Notes under the pieces: model-generated
What the model was told of the DNA's origin: nothing
The model's input: the letters and a program-made list of their open reading frames with translations, nothing else
The model's database searches: none
Program-made: the position numbers and the translations under genes
Part shown: positions 1-8,586 of the stretch, in pieces
Numbering within the stretch: the stretch's first letter is position 1
Layout: each line of letters opens with the position of its first letter
Origin: UBA7803 sp041686955
GTDB lineage: Bacteria; Pseudomonadota; Gammaproteobacteria; Pseudomonadales; Azotimanducaceae
NCBI GenBank assembly: GCA_041686955.1
Contig: JAWLCV010000013.1
Coordinates: forward strand, 1-64,000
DNA length: 64,000 bases
Direction: 5' to 3'

Positions 1-1248
1 GGCGGCGATGGTGATGGAGCGGCCGCGCATGGAGCCCGAGCTGTCGATCAGCATGGTCACCACGGTGTCGCGGAACTTCATCTCCTTTTCCTGCTTGTAC
101 GCCAGCGGGTGCATGGGGTCGACGATGACCTGCGCCAGCCGGGCCGAGTCGAGCTGGCCTTCCTCCAGGTCGAACTCCCAGGTCCGGTTCTGCTTGGCCA
201 TGAGCTTGCGCTGCAGGCGATTGGCGAGCTTGGAGGTGGCGTGCTGCAGCGAGACCAGCTGCTGATCCAGCAGCGCCCGGAGACGAATCAGCTCCTCGGC
301 CTCGCACAGCTCCTCGGCGCGCACCACCTCGTCGAACTCGGTGGTGTAGGCCGTGTAGTTGACGTCCATCCGAATCCGCCCGGCCTCGTCCGGGAGGTTC
401 TGCGGCCCCTCATCGGGCTCCGCCTCCGCACCGAGCTCGTCCATGTCGAGGTCGACGTCCATCTCCACCAGGGACGATTCGCCCTCGGCGCTGTCGTCCA
501 TCATGGAGTCCTCGTCCAGCACCGCATCCTCGGGACTCGCCTCGGACTCGGCCTGGTCGCTCTCGTCGACGGTCTCCACCTCGTCCTGGCTCTCGTCCGG
601 CTCGGCCGGCTCTTCGAGCTCCGCTTCCAGCCCCAGGTCCACGAGGATCCGCCGGCACACGTCCGCGAACCGGCCCTGGTCGAGCACGTGCTCCTTCAGG
701 GCGAGGATGTCCGTGCCGGCGTGCTCCTCCACGTAGTCGCGCCAGAACTGCACCAGGTGCTCGGCGGACGGCGGCAGGGGACGGCCGGTGAGATGCTGGC
801 GCACCAGGAGCCCCACGGCCACGGACAGGGGCGCCTCCGACTCCACGGTGATGGTGTCGAAGGCGGCCTGCTTGCACTCGGCCTCCAGGGAGGCGTCCAG
901 GTTCTTGGCCACCCCCTCCATCCGCTGGGCGCCGATGGAGGCGATGCGCGCGTCCTCGATCCACTGGAACATTTCCTGCGCCGGCCCGCTCTGCGGGGCT
1001 CGACGCTGGTGTTCCGCGGCGTCGTGATAACGCAACTTCAGCGCCGCCTCGTCGCTCATCCCGCGCACGGCGTTGATTTCCTCCTCCGAGGCGCCCACCG
1101 CGGGCAGGGGCACGCGAATCTTGTTGCCCCGGGCCACGGGCGGGCCCTGGCCGAAGGTCACCTCCAGCTCGTCGTTGCCGGCGAGCGCACGGATGGTGGC
1201 CGTGGTGGCCCGCTTGAACGGCTCCAGCGGGTTGTCCCGATCCTTCAT
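1..1248 (-). CDS. cobT: CobT-like cobaltochelatase subunit, VWA domain (3' end cut by window)
   Basis: Probable large VWA-bearing subunit of the aerobic cobaltochelatase, which with the CobS ATPase drives cobalt insertion into the corrin ring. The frame stays open for 416 codons from the ATG at 1248 to the window edge, so the C-terminus is missing. The N-terminal half is the CobT-type helical region; the middle (about residues 215-300) is very acidic, as in other CobT proteins; the last visible residues hold the VWA metal-site motif DSSGSM (about residues 404-409). cobS lies 17 bp upstream on the same strand, which fits a cobS-cobT operon. No cobN or other cob genes are in the window, so the true substrate could differ. 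Confidence 0.88.
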   Translation of the reverse strand, partial: MKDRDNPLEPFKRATTATIRALAGNDELEVTFGQGPPVARGNKIRVPLPAVGASEEEINAVRGMSDEAALKLRYHDAAEHQRRAPQSGPAQEMFQWIEDARIASIGAQRMEGVAKNLDASLEAECKQAAFDTITVESEAPLSVAVGLLVRQHLTGRPLPPSAEHLVQFWRDYVEEHAGTDILALKEHVLDQGRFADVCRRILVDLGLEAELEEPAEPDESQDEVETVDESDQAESEASPEDAVLDEDSMMDDSAEGESSLVEMDVDLDMDELGAEAEPDEGPQNLPDEAGRIRMDVNYTAYTTEFDEVVRAEELCEAEELIRLRALLDQQLVSLQHATSKLANRLQRKLMAKQNRTWEFDLEEGQLDSARLAQVIVDPMHPLAYKQEKEMKFRDTVVTMLIDSSGSMRGRSITIAA

Positions 1249-1265
1249 GGCGCGTCACTCACGGG

Positions 1266-2279
1266 TCACGCGCTCTTCAGGGTGATCCCCCGGGTGGCGT
1301 CCCCCAGATCCTCGCCCATGCAGCGCTGGTAGTACTCGGCCACGATGGGCCGCTCCAACTCGTCGCACTTGTTCAGGAAGGTGACCCGGAACGCGAACCC
1401 GACGTCGCCGAAGATTTCGGCGTTCTGGGCCCAGGTGAGGACGGTGCGCGGCGACATCACCACCGACACGTCGCCGTTGATGAACCCCTGACGGGTCAGC
1501 TCCGCCACCGCCACCATGTTGGCGATGGTGCGCCGGCCCTGGTCGGACTCGGCGTAGTGCTTGGCCTTGCCCAGCACGATCTCCACCTCCTGCTCGTGGG
1601 GCAGGTAGTTCAACGTGGTGACGATGCTCCATCGGTCCATCTGCCCCTGGTTGATCTGCTGCGTGCCGTGGTAGAGCCCGGTGGTGTCGCCGAGACCGAT
1701 GGTGTTGGTGGTGGCGAACAGCCGGAAGTACGGGTGGGGCTCGATGACCCGGTTCTGGTCGAGAAGGGTCAACTTTCCTTCCACCTCGAGCACCCGCTGG
1801 ATGACGAACATGACGTCCGGCCGGCCCGCATCGTACTCGTCGAACACCAGCGCCACGGGATGCTGCAGCGCCCAGGGCAGCATGCCCTCCCGGAACTCGG
1901 TGACCTGCTGGCCGTCGCGGATGACGATGGCATCCTTGCCGATGAGGTCGATGCGGCTGATGTGGCTGTCCAGGTTGATGCGCACGCACGGCCAGTTCAG
2001 CCGCGCCGCCACCTGCTCGATGTGGGTGGACTTGCCGGTGCCGTGGTAGCCCTGAATCATCACCCGCCGGTTGTGCGCGAATCCGGCGAGGATGGCCAGC
2101 GTGGTGTCGTGATCGAAGCGGTAGTCCTCGTCCACGGCGGGCACGTAGGCCGTGCGCTCGCTGAACGCGGGCACCTCGAGATCCTGATCGATGCCGAAGA
2201 CCTCGCGCACCTGGACGGTGGTGTCGGGCACCATCTCCGGTGACAGCGTTGAGTCTTCGATCGCCACTTGGTTCGCCAC
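1266..2279 (-). CDS. cobS: CobS-like AAA+ ATPase of cobaltochelatase
   Basis: AAA+ ATPase that works with CobT in cobalt insertion during B12 synthesis; MoxR-like superfamily. The 337-residue product has Walker A (GYHGTGKST), Walker B (LVFDEYD) and the sensor region FATTNT, with the long conserved CobS stretch following (LGDTTGLYHGTQ). I chose the GTG at 2279 because AGGGGA sits about 6 nt upstream and the product (MANQVAIEDS...) then has the usual CobS length. A longer frame reaches an ATG at 2540, but that extension translates the heptamer repeat array and looks non-coding. It is the first gene of the cobS-cobT pair. Confidence 0.9.
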   Translation of the reverse strand: MANQVAIEDSTLSPEMVPDTTVQVREVFGIDQDLEVPAFSERTAYVPAVDEDYRFDHDTTLAILAGFAHNRRVMIQGYHGTGKSTHIEQVAARLNWPCVRINLDSHISRIDLIGKDAIVIRDGQQVTEFREGMLPWALQHPVALVFDEYDAGRPDVMFVIQRVLEVEGKLTLLDQNRVIEPHPYFRLFATTNTIGLGDTTGLYHGTQQINQGQMDRWSIVTTLNYLPHEQEVEIVLGKAKHYAESDQGRRTIANMVAVAELTRQGFINGDVSVVMSPRTVLTWAQNAEIFGDVGFAFRVTFLNKCDELERPIVAEYYQRCMGEDLGDATRGITLKSA

Positions 2280-2302
2280 TGCATTTCCCCTGAATTCGGG
2301 CA

Positions 2303-2328
2303 AGCCCGCTATTGTAAGGAAGCGGGCT
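2303..2328 (-). promoter_or_regulatory. Stem-loop enclosing a possible -10 for cobS
   Basis: AGCCCGCT and AGCGGGCT form a perfect 8-bp stem around a 10-nt loop, 24 bp upstream of the cobS GTG. On the minus strand the loop reads TACAAT (2316-2311), a good -10 hexamer. I see no convincing -35. It could be a promoter overlapped by an inverted-repeat operator. Confidence 0.35.
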
Positions 2329-2360
2329 CTAGTGGAACAGCGGGGTAGGAGGTCGTTGGT

Positions 2361-2513
2361 CGCTATCGCTGTCCGCTTTCCGCTTTCCGCTGTCCGCTGG
2401 AGGGCTGTCGGCTTTCGGCTTTCGGCTTTCGGCAAGAGGGACGTCGCCAGATTCTGGCGTAACGCTTCTTGCTGATCGCTGATCGCTGATCGCTGATGGC
2501 TGAGCGCTGCCGA
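2361..2513. repeat. Two blocks of degenerate 7-bp tandem repeats (STRR-like)
   Basis: Block 1 (2361-2432) is a run of mostly 7-mers: GCTGTCC, GCTTTCC twice, GCTGTCC, an irregular step GCTGGAGG, then GCTGTCG and GCTTTCG three times. Block 2 (2471-2512) is GCTGATC three times, then GCTGATG, GCTGAGC, GCTGCCG. All units start GCT and keep a 7-nt period, with 38 bp of plain sequence between the blocks. The layout resembles the heptanucleotide STRR arrays known from cyanobacteria. Nothing similar was seen elsewhere in the window. Confidence 0.75.
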
Positions 2514-2686
2514 TCGCCAAAAGTTAGCGTTTTCGACCACGCGACACAGCCGATTGTTCCGGCGGCCTCCGCTAAGTGGCTGAGTTTTCAGCCGAAATAA
2601 TCGACAAGTGGGTTGGCACGTTTTCTGATATCCGCCGCTTCACACGCAGTGGCGCCGCCGGCGCCTCGGTTGGTGAGGGAGCGACG

Positions 2687-5600
2687 TTGATTCGGACATT
2701 CGCAGAGCATCGGGTGGCAGCGAACCTGCTGATGGTGCTGATGATCCTGGCGGGACTGTGGGCCATCCGTTCCATGCCCACCCAGCTCGACCCGCCCGGG
2801 GATTACCCCCTGGTGTACGTGGAGGTGGAATGGCCGGGCGCCAGCGCCGAAGACGTGGAAACCCTCATCACCACGCCCATCGAGCAGCAGCTTCGCAACC
2901 TGAACGACCTGCACGAGATCACCTCCCGCACGGAGAACGGCTTCGTGCGCATCCGCGTGCAGTTCGAGTACGGCGCGGACATGGGCACGGGGCTCGATCA
3001 GGTGAAGCAGCGGGTAGCCAACATCCGCAACCTCCCGGCGGAAATCGAGCCGCCGGTGATACGTCGCTTCATCGATCTCGAGCCCATCAGCGTCCTGCAG
3101 GTGGTGGGCTCGAGCGACGCGAGCGAGCTCATACCCCTGGTCCGCGGTTTCGAGCGGGAGCTCATGCGCCTCGGCATCGAGGGCATCCGCTACGACGGTC
3201 TGCCGGAAGAGGAAATCGCCCTGCTGGTGGGCGGACGACGCCTCCGCGAGCTGGGGATGACCCTGGACGAGCTGGCGGCGGAGGTCTCACGGGTGAGCCG
3301 GGACGTCCCCGCGGGGGTGGTGGGCCACGGCCAGGGCTCGCGGCTGCTGCGCAGTCTGGACCAGCGGCGCGACCCCTACGAGTTCGAGCAGGTGCTCATC
3401 GAGTCGGGGGACGCCCTGGTGCGCCTCGGCGACGTGGCCGAGGTGGTGCGCCGGCCCCAGCGCGGGCAGCCCACGGTCAGCAAAGCCGGCAAGCCCGCCA
3501 TCGAGATGGTGCTGATGCGCAGCACCGAGGCCGACGCCTACCAGGCGGACCGCATCGTCGACGACTGGCTTCGTGACGTCACCGGGCGTCTGCCTCAGGG
3601 AGTCACCGTGGGTGTGGTTCAGGACATCTGGACCCTGCTCGGCTCTCAGCTCGAAATGATTCTCGAGAACGGGCTCTCGGGCCTCGTGCTGGTGGTGATC
3701 ACCCTGCTCCTTTTCCTCTCGGGCCGGGTGGGCTGGTGGGTGATGGTGGGCATCCCGGTGAGCTTCATGCTGGCCCTGGCGCTGTTCCACCTGGTGTTCG
3801 GCTACGGCATCAGCATCATCGCCCTGATCGGTATCGTCATGGCGCTGGGGATCGTGGTGGACGACGCCATCGTCGTGGGCGAAGACGCGGCAACCCTGCA
3901 CCAGGCCGGCGCCACCCCCGCGCAAGCGGCACTGGAAAGCGCCCGCCGGATGTGGGTGCCGGTGGTCACCTCGTCGCTGACCACGCTGGCGGCGTTCATT
4001 CCCCTGGTGATCATGGGTGCCAGCATGGGCGACACCATCCTGGCCCTGCCCACCGTGCTGCTCTGCATCATCGTGGCCTCCCTGGTGGAGTGCTTTCTGG
4101 TGCTTCCCGCCCACCTGCGCAGCACCCTGGGCCGCGCCGCCGCGGACTCGTCGCGAAGCTGGCGGCAGCGATTCGACGAGGCCTTCCGCACCGTGCGCGA
4201 CCGGTACTTCATGCCCCTGGCACGCCGCGCCCTCGACTACCCCGGCGCCACCCTGTGCGCGGCGTTGGGAGGCGTCATGGTCGCCATCTCCCTCATCGCC
4301 TCCCAGCATGTGGGCGTGGCGCTGACCACCGGTTTCTCCATCGAGAGCCTGGAGGCCCAGGTGACCTTCAGTGCCACCGCCACGGACGCCGAGAAGCAGC
4401 GCTTTCTCGAGCATCTCGAGGCGGGCCTCGATCGGGTGAACGGCGACACCGGGGGCAGCAACCTGCTCGGCTGGGTCACCCGGCGCAATCTCGCCACGTT
4501 CAACGACGAGCGCATGGTGGGCGAGCAATACGCCTCCATCGAGGCCAACTACGCCTACGAGGAACAGCGGACCCGGTCGCCCGCGGCGTTCGTCGAGCAG
4601 TGGCGTTCGCTCGTCGACAAGCCCGCTTACGTGGAGCAACTCGTCGTGGAGGTCGGCGGCGGCAAGAACAACGGGCAGCCGGACCTGTCACTGGTGCTGC
4701 GGGGCGACGACCTGGAAGCCCTCAAGCAGGGCGCCGAAGAGCTGGCGGCGGCGCTGAATGCCTATCCCGGAGTCAGCAACGTCATCGACAACCTGCCCTA
4801 CGGCAAGGACCAGATCATCTTCGAGCTCGGGCCCGCCGGCCGCGCCATCGGCCTCGACGCCGAGTCCGTCGGGGCCCAGCTCCGGGCTGCCTACAGCGGC
4901 AGCCGGGTGCAGATCTTCAACGAGGACGATTCCGAGCTGGAGGTCCGGGTCATGCTGCCCGATGCCGAGCGGGACGACCTGGGGCGGCTGCGCCAGTTCC
5001 CCGTGCGCACGCCCACCGGCGAGTTCGTGCCGCTCGGCAGCGTGGCGGAGCTGTACAGCCGCCGGGGCATCGACGTGATCCGCCACACCGACGGGCAGAT
5101 GGCGGTGACGGTGAGCGCCGACGTGGATCCCGAGGTGGCCAATGCCATGGCCGTCACCGGCCGTATTCAGGAGGAAGCGCTGCCGGGCATCCTGGAGCGC
5201 TACGACCTCCGCTTCGGTCTCGCCGGCAAGTCCGCCAACGACCAGGAGATCATGGGCACCATGGCCCTGGGAGCGCTGCTCACCCTGGTGCTCATCTATC
5301 TGATTCTGGCCTGGGTGTTCGCCTCCTACCTCTGGCCTCTGGCCATCATGGTGGCCATTCCCTTCGGCCTCACCGGGGCCGTGCTGGGTCACTGGATCAC
5401 GGGCTGGGACATCGGCGCCATGTCCTTCCTCGCCTTCTTCTCGCTCACCGGTGTGGTGGTGAACGATTCCATCGTCCTGGTGAGCTTCTTCAAGCGCGAC
5501 CTGGAGGCAGGGCGCGCCGTGCGGGAGAGTCTGGAGCGGGCCGTCCACGCACGTTTTCGGGCCGTGCTGCTCACCTCCCTCACCACCATCGCCGGCCTCT

Positions 5601-5824
5601 CGCCGCTGATGTTCGAGACCTCCACTCTGTCGTTCTACATGGCGCCCATCGCGGTCACCCTGTGCTTTGGCCTCGCCCTCTCCACCGCTCTGGTGCTGCT
5701 GGTCGTGCCGGCGCTGATCCTGCTGCTGGAAGGCGGCCGCCTTCACGGGCGTCGACTGCTCGAGCGCCTGGGCAGGCACACGCCTGCGTTCCGTTTCACG
5801 TCACCTGAGGAGCTTGCCGAATGA
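2687..5824 (+). CDS. RND-family efflux transporter, inner-membrane permease
   Basis: Proton-driven inner-membrane permease of a tripartite RND (AcrB-like) system. The product has 1045 residues in the duplicated RND layout: an N-terminal membrane helix after RTFAEHRVAANLL, a periplasmic porter domain, a helix bundle (about 325-480), a second periplasmic domain and a second bundle (about 845-1010). The TTG at 2687 is preferred because GAGGGAG lies 5 nt upstream and the family normally starts just before the HRVAANLL segment; a GTG at 2576 would add 37 atypical residues. Its stop overlaps the adaptor start as ATGA, so the two are translationally coupled. The substrate is unknown, and no outer-membrane TolC-like partner is in the window. 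Confidence 0.9.
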   Translation: MIRTFAEHRVAANLLMVLMILAGLWAIRSMPTQLDPPGDYPLVYVEVEWPGASAEDVETLITTPIEQQLRNLNDLHEITSRTENGFVRIRVQFEYGADMGTGLDQVKQRVANIRNLPAEIEPPVIRRFIDLEPISVLQVVGSSDASELIPLVRGFERELMRLGIEGIRYDGLPEEEIALLVGGRRLRELGMTLDELAAEVSRVSRDVPAGVVGHGQGSRLLRSLDQRRDPYEFEQVLIESGDALVRLGDVAEVVRRPQRGQPTVSKAGKPAIEMVLMRSTEADAYQADRIVDDWLRDVTGRLPQGVTVGVVQDIWTLLGSQLEMILENGLSGLVLVVITLLLFLSGRVGWWVMVGIPVSFMLALALFHLVFGYGISIIALIGIVMALGIVVDDAIVVGEDAATLHQAGATPAQAALESARRMWVPVVTSSLTTLAAFIPLVIMGASMGDTILALPTVLLCIIVASLVECFLVLPAHLRSTLGRAAADSSRSWRQRFDEAFRTVRDRYFMPLARRALDYPGATLCAALGGVMVAISLIASQHVGVALTTGFSIESLEAQVTFSATATDAEKQRFLEHLEAGLDRVNGDTGGSNLLGWVTRRNLATFNDERMVGEQYASIEANYAYEEQRTRSPAAFVEQWRSLVDKPAYVEQLVVEVGGGKNNGQPDLSLVLRGDDLEALKQGAEELAAALNAYPGVSNVIDNLPYGKDQIIFELGPAGRAIGLDAESVGAQLRAAYSGSRVQIFNEDDSELEVRVMLPDAERDDLGRLRQFPVRTPTGEFVPLGSVAELYSRRGIDVIRHTDGQMAVTVSADVDPEVANAMAVTGRIQEEALPGILERYDLRFGLAGKSANDQEIMGTMALGALLTLVLIYLILAWVFASYLWPLAIMVAIPFGLTGAVLGHWITGWDIGAMSFLAFFSLTGVVVNDSIVLVSFFKRDLEAGRAVRESLERAVHARFRAVLLTSLTTIAGLSPLMFETSTLSFYMAPIAVTLCFGLALSTALVLLVVPALILLLEGGRLHGRRLLERLGRHTPAFRFTSPEELAE

Positions 5825-7095
5825 AAGCGTCGAGACTGTGGCCGAGCCGTCTCCGCCCCACCAGCCCCCGCGCCAGGCGACTGGCGATGGCGGGAGCCAT
5901 GTTGAGCGGCGCCGCCGTCTTCAGCGTGTCCATTCTGGCCACGGGCCCCTCCCCCGAGCCGGAGCTGCGAGAGGAGAAGTCCTGGCCGGTCTCGGTAATC
6001 GAGGCACACCCGCAGCCGCACAGCCCCACCTTCACCGCCTACGGCCAGGTGGAAGCGGCGCAGCTCGCCCGACTGCGCACCGATCTGGTGGCGCCGGTGA
6101 AGACCGTTCACGTGCAGGAAGGCGACTGGGTGGCCGCCGGCGACGTGCTGGTCGAGCTGGCGGACGACGAAGTCCGTCTGGCGCTGGCGGAACGCCAGGC
6201 CGAGCTGGCCCAGCATCAGGCGGAGCTGCGCTCCATCGAATCGGAGCGGGACCGGCTCGAGCGGACCCTCGAGCAGGCCATGTCCATGCACCGGGTGGCC
6301 CAGCAGAAGCTGGAGCGGCACCAGGCGCTCCTCGAGTCCCGCCTCATCGCCCAGAGTCTCATGGAGGAAGTGGTGGCGCAGGCCAACCAGGCGGCCATCG
6401 ACCTGGAGGACCACCTGCGGCGCCTGGCGGACCTTCCCAACCGCGTCGCCATGCAGCGGGCACGGGTGGAGCGCGCCCAAGCGCTGCTGGATCACGCGCG
6501 GCTGCAGGTGGAGAAGACCCGGGTGCGCGCCCCCTTCGGCGGGCCGGTGCTCGCGGTGAACGTGGCGCCGGGCGATCGCACCAGCCTGTCCGCGCCGCTG
6601 GTCGAGCTGGCGAACGCCGACACCTTCGAGGTCAGGGTGCAGGTGCCCGACTCCTACGCCGCCCGTCTGCAACGCCATCTCGCACAGGGTGAGCCTGTGA
6701 TCGCCGGCCTGGAGGGTGCACACCGCCTGACCCTCACGCGGCTGGCACGACGCATCAAGACCGGGCAGAGCGGCCTGGACGCATTTTTCCACCTGTCGGC
6801 CCGGAACGTGGCCTCGCTGCCTCCCATCGGCCGGGTGGTGGATCTGCGGGTTCAGCTTCCCGAGGAGCCGGACGTGGTGGCCCTGCCGGTGGCCTCCCTC
6901 TACGAGAACGACCGGATCTACGCGGTGGTGGACAGCCGGCTCAAGCCGATCGAGGTGGAGCGGGTGGGTGAATATCAGTCGCCGGACGGCGAGTACCGGG
7001 TCCTGGTGCGCGCGCCCGAGCTCGGCGACGGCCAGGCCGTCATCACGACCCAGCTTCCGAAGGCCATGACGGGCCTGCTGGTGAAAGTCTCATAG
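5821..7095 (+). CDS. RND efflux periplasmic adaptor (HlyD/MFP family)
   Basis: Membrane-fusion protein linking the RND permease to an outer-membrane channel. The 424-residue product has an N-terminal signal-anchor (about residues 23-40), a lipoyl-like half (PVKTVHVQEGDWVAAGDVLVEL), a long alpha-helical hairpin rich in E, Q and R (about 120-225), the second lipoyl half (VRAPFGGPVLAVNVAPGD) and beta-barrel domains. It overlaps the permease by 4 bp. Its last 53 bp overlap the 3' end of holA on the opposite strand, an unusually long convergent overlap for two conserved genes. Confidence 0.9.
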   Translation: MKASRLWPSRLRPTSPRARRLAMAGAMLSGAAVFSVSILATGPSPEPELREEKSWPVSVIEAHPQPHSPTFTAYGQVEAAQLARLRTDLVAPVKTVHVQEGDWVAAGDVLVELADDEVRLALAERQAELAQHQAELRSIESERDRLERTLEQAMSMHRVAQQKLERHQALLESRLIAQSLMEEVVAQANQAAIDLEDHLRRLADLPNRVAMQRARVERAQALLDHARLQVEKTRVRAPFGGPVLAVNVAPGDRTSLSAPLVELANADTFEVRVQVPDSYAARLQRHLAQGEPVIAGLEGAHRLTLTRLARRIKTGQSGLDAFFHLSARNVASLPPIGRVVDLRVQLPEEPDVVALPVASLYENDRIYAVVDSRLKPIEVERVGEYQSPDGEYRVLVRAPELGDGQAVITTQLPKAMTGLLVKVS

Positions 7096-8062
7096 GGGAG
7101 ACCGCCACGCCGCACAGGCGCAGCAACAGCGACTCCAGGGAAGCCCAGGGGTCCCCGGAAATCTGTCCCTTCCCCTGGGCGTCCACCAGCGCACATTCGG
7201 CCAACACCGCATCGACGGCCGCAACGCCGCCGATGCGCTGCGCGAAGCCCTCCACCAGCCGCCGGCGCGGCCCGGGCACGTAGCCACCCTCTGCGATGCG
7301 GCGAAGCTGCGACGTCAGCGCGCCGAGCACCGCGAACATGGATACTCCTTCCTGGCGCAGGCTCTGCACCATGCGGCTGACCCGCCGGGCGTCCCCCGAC
7401 AGCACGCCGTCGATGAGATCGAAGCTGTCGTAGTGGGCGGCGTCTTCCAGGATCTCCTGGAGAGCGGCGGCGGACACGGTTTCGCCGAGACCCGCCAGCT
7501 TCAATTTCTCGATCTCCTGAACCGCCGCCAGCAGGTTCCCCTCCACCCGTTCGGCCAGGAGGGTCAGCGCTTCCTTCTCCAGGGTGAGCCCGGCGTCGCG
7601 GAGCCGGCGCTCGAGCCACCGCGGCAGCTCCCGCAGGTCCAGCGGCCAGACCAGCACCGCCACGCCGGCCTTGTCCACGGCCTTGAACCAGGCGCTGGCG
7701 TTCTGCTTCGGCTCGAGCCGGGGCATCCGGATCAGGAGCAGGGTGTCTTCGGGCGGGCGGTCGGTGTAGCGGCGCAGCAGCTCGGAGCCTTCGCGGTCGA
7801 GCTTACCGCTCGCCATGCGCACGTCGACGATGCGGCGGGTGGCGAACAGCGACATGCTGGCGGCATCCTGCAGCACATCGCTCCAGTCGAAGCCGGTTTC
7901 GGCATGGAACACGGAGCGCTCGGTGAATCCCGCCTGGCGTGCCGCCTGCAGCACCGCATCGCAGGCCTCCTGGACGAGCAGCGCGTCGTCACCGGCGACG
8001 AGGTAGACGGGGGCGAGCTCGCGCTGGAGCCGCTTTCCGAGCTCCGCGGCCCTAATCTGCAC
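7043..8062 (-). CDS. holA: DNA polymerase III delta subunit HolA
   Basis: Delta subunit of the clamp loader, which opens the beta sliding clamp during replication. The 339-residue product matches the family length (about 340). It begins MQIRAAELGKRLQ, followed by APVYLVAGDDALLVQEACDAV, a typical HolA N-terminus, and continues with the AAA-like fold and the C-terminal helical domain. It follows lptE by 14 bp, the usual leuS-lptE-holA order of gammaproteobacteria. The C-terminal codons run 53 bp into the opposite-strand efflux adaptor gene. Confidence 0.93.
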   Translation of the reverse strand: MQIRAAELGKRLQRELAPVYLVAGDDALLVQEACDAVLQAARQAGFTERSVFHAETGFDWSDVLQDAASMSLFATRRIVDVRMASGKLDREGSELLRRYTDRPPEDTLLLIRMPRLEPKQNASAWFKAVDKAGVAVLVWPLDLRELPRWLERRLRDAGLTLEKEALTLLAERVEGNLLAAVQEIEKLKLAGLGETVSAAALQEILEDAAHYDSFDLIDGVLSGDARRVSRMVQSLRQEGVSMFAVLGALTSQLRRIAEGGYVPGPRRRLVEGFAQRIGGVAAVDAVLAECALVDAQGKGQISGDPWASLESLLLRLCGVAVSPMRLSPAGPSWPSEAGS

Positions 8063-8076
8063 GTTTCACCCGCCCG

Positions 8077-8586
8077 TCACGCTGCATCGGCCACCTCGGG
8101 GGCCACGGCGTTCAGGGAGCGAAGGATCTGCTGAACCAGATCGTTCTGCATCTCCCGTTCCAGCAGGGCCTGCTCCTCGCTGCTGGCGACGATGTTGTCG
8201 CGATCGATGCGGAACACCCGCTCGCGCTCGAGCCACTGGGGCGGCACCAGCAGGTTGCCCGCCGCATCCGTGATCTGATAGCGCACCCCGAGGATGAGCT
8301 GGTATTCGGCGGCGCGCGCCTGGCCGGACACGGAGATGCTGCGCCGCTCCTGGCGGGCGTCCAGCAAGGCGACGATCATGCTCGCCTCGTCCGCGCCGGC
8401 CGCCTGCTCGACCCCCGCCTGGTCGAGCGCCCGGGTGAGAGGCAGCTCCAGCGGGTTGTGCGGCCCGGCCGTGACGAGCACAGGCCCCAGATCGCCGGAC
8501 AAATCCCAGCTACGCAGGTGAAAGCCGCAGCCGGTGGAAAGCCAGGCCAGCGCCGTCACCAGGAGGCCCCGCGCCAGCACGTCCAT
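8077..8586 (-). CDS. lptE: LPS-assembly lipoprotein LptE
   Basis: Outer-membrane lipoprotein that plugs LptD and helps insert lipopolysaccharide into the outer leaflet. The product is 169 residues. It starts with a lipoprotein signal peptide ending in the lipobox LSTGC, with Cys as the mature first residue, followed by GFHLRSW, the hallmark of LptE. The ATG at 8586 shares its A with the leuS stop (TGATG), which implies coupled translation. A longer open frame upstream lies inside leuS and is not used. Confidence 0.93.
   Translation of the reverse strand: MDVLARGLLVTALAWLSTGCGFHLRSWDLSGDLGPVLVTAGPHNPLELPLTRALDQAGVEQAAGADEASMIVALLDARQERRSISVSGQARAAEYQLILGVRYQITDAAGNLLVPPQWLERERVFRIDRDNIVASSEEQALLEREMQNDLVQQILRSLNAVAPEVADAA

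Larger units (their letters stand above)
2280..2686. other. 407-bp intergenic region between divergent cobS and RND genes
   Basis: There is no convincing gene here. The region holds the putative cobS leader (2303-2328), the heptamer repeat array (2361-2513) and the upstream region of the RND gene. Both flanking frames can be extended into it using weaker start codons, but the translated extensions look like repeat and low-complexity sequence. Confidence 0.6.

Noticed and set aside
2280..2540. Possible cobalamin riboswitch or N-terminal extension of CobS
   Set aside because: No B12-box-like sequence is visible, and the extension translates the heptamer array.
3287..5779. Long minus-strand frames opposite the RND permease
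   Set aside because: They are His/Gln/Gly-rich shadows of a conserved plus-strand gene with no start signals.
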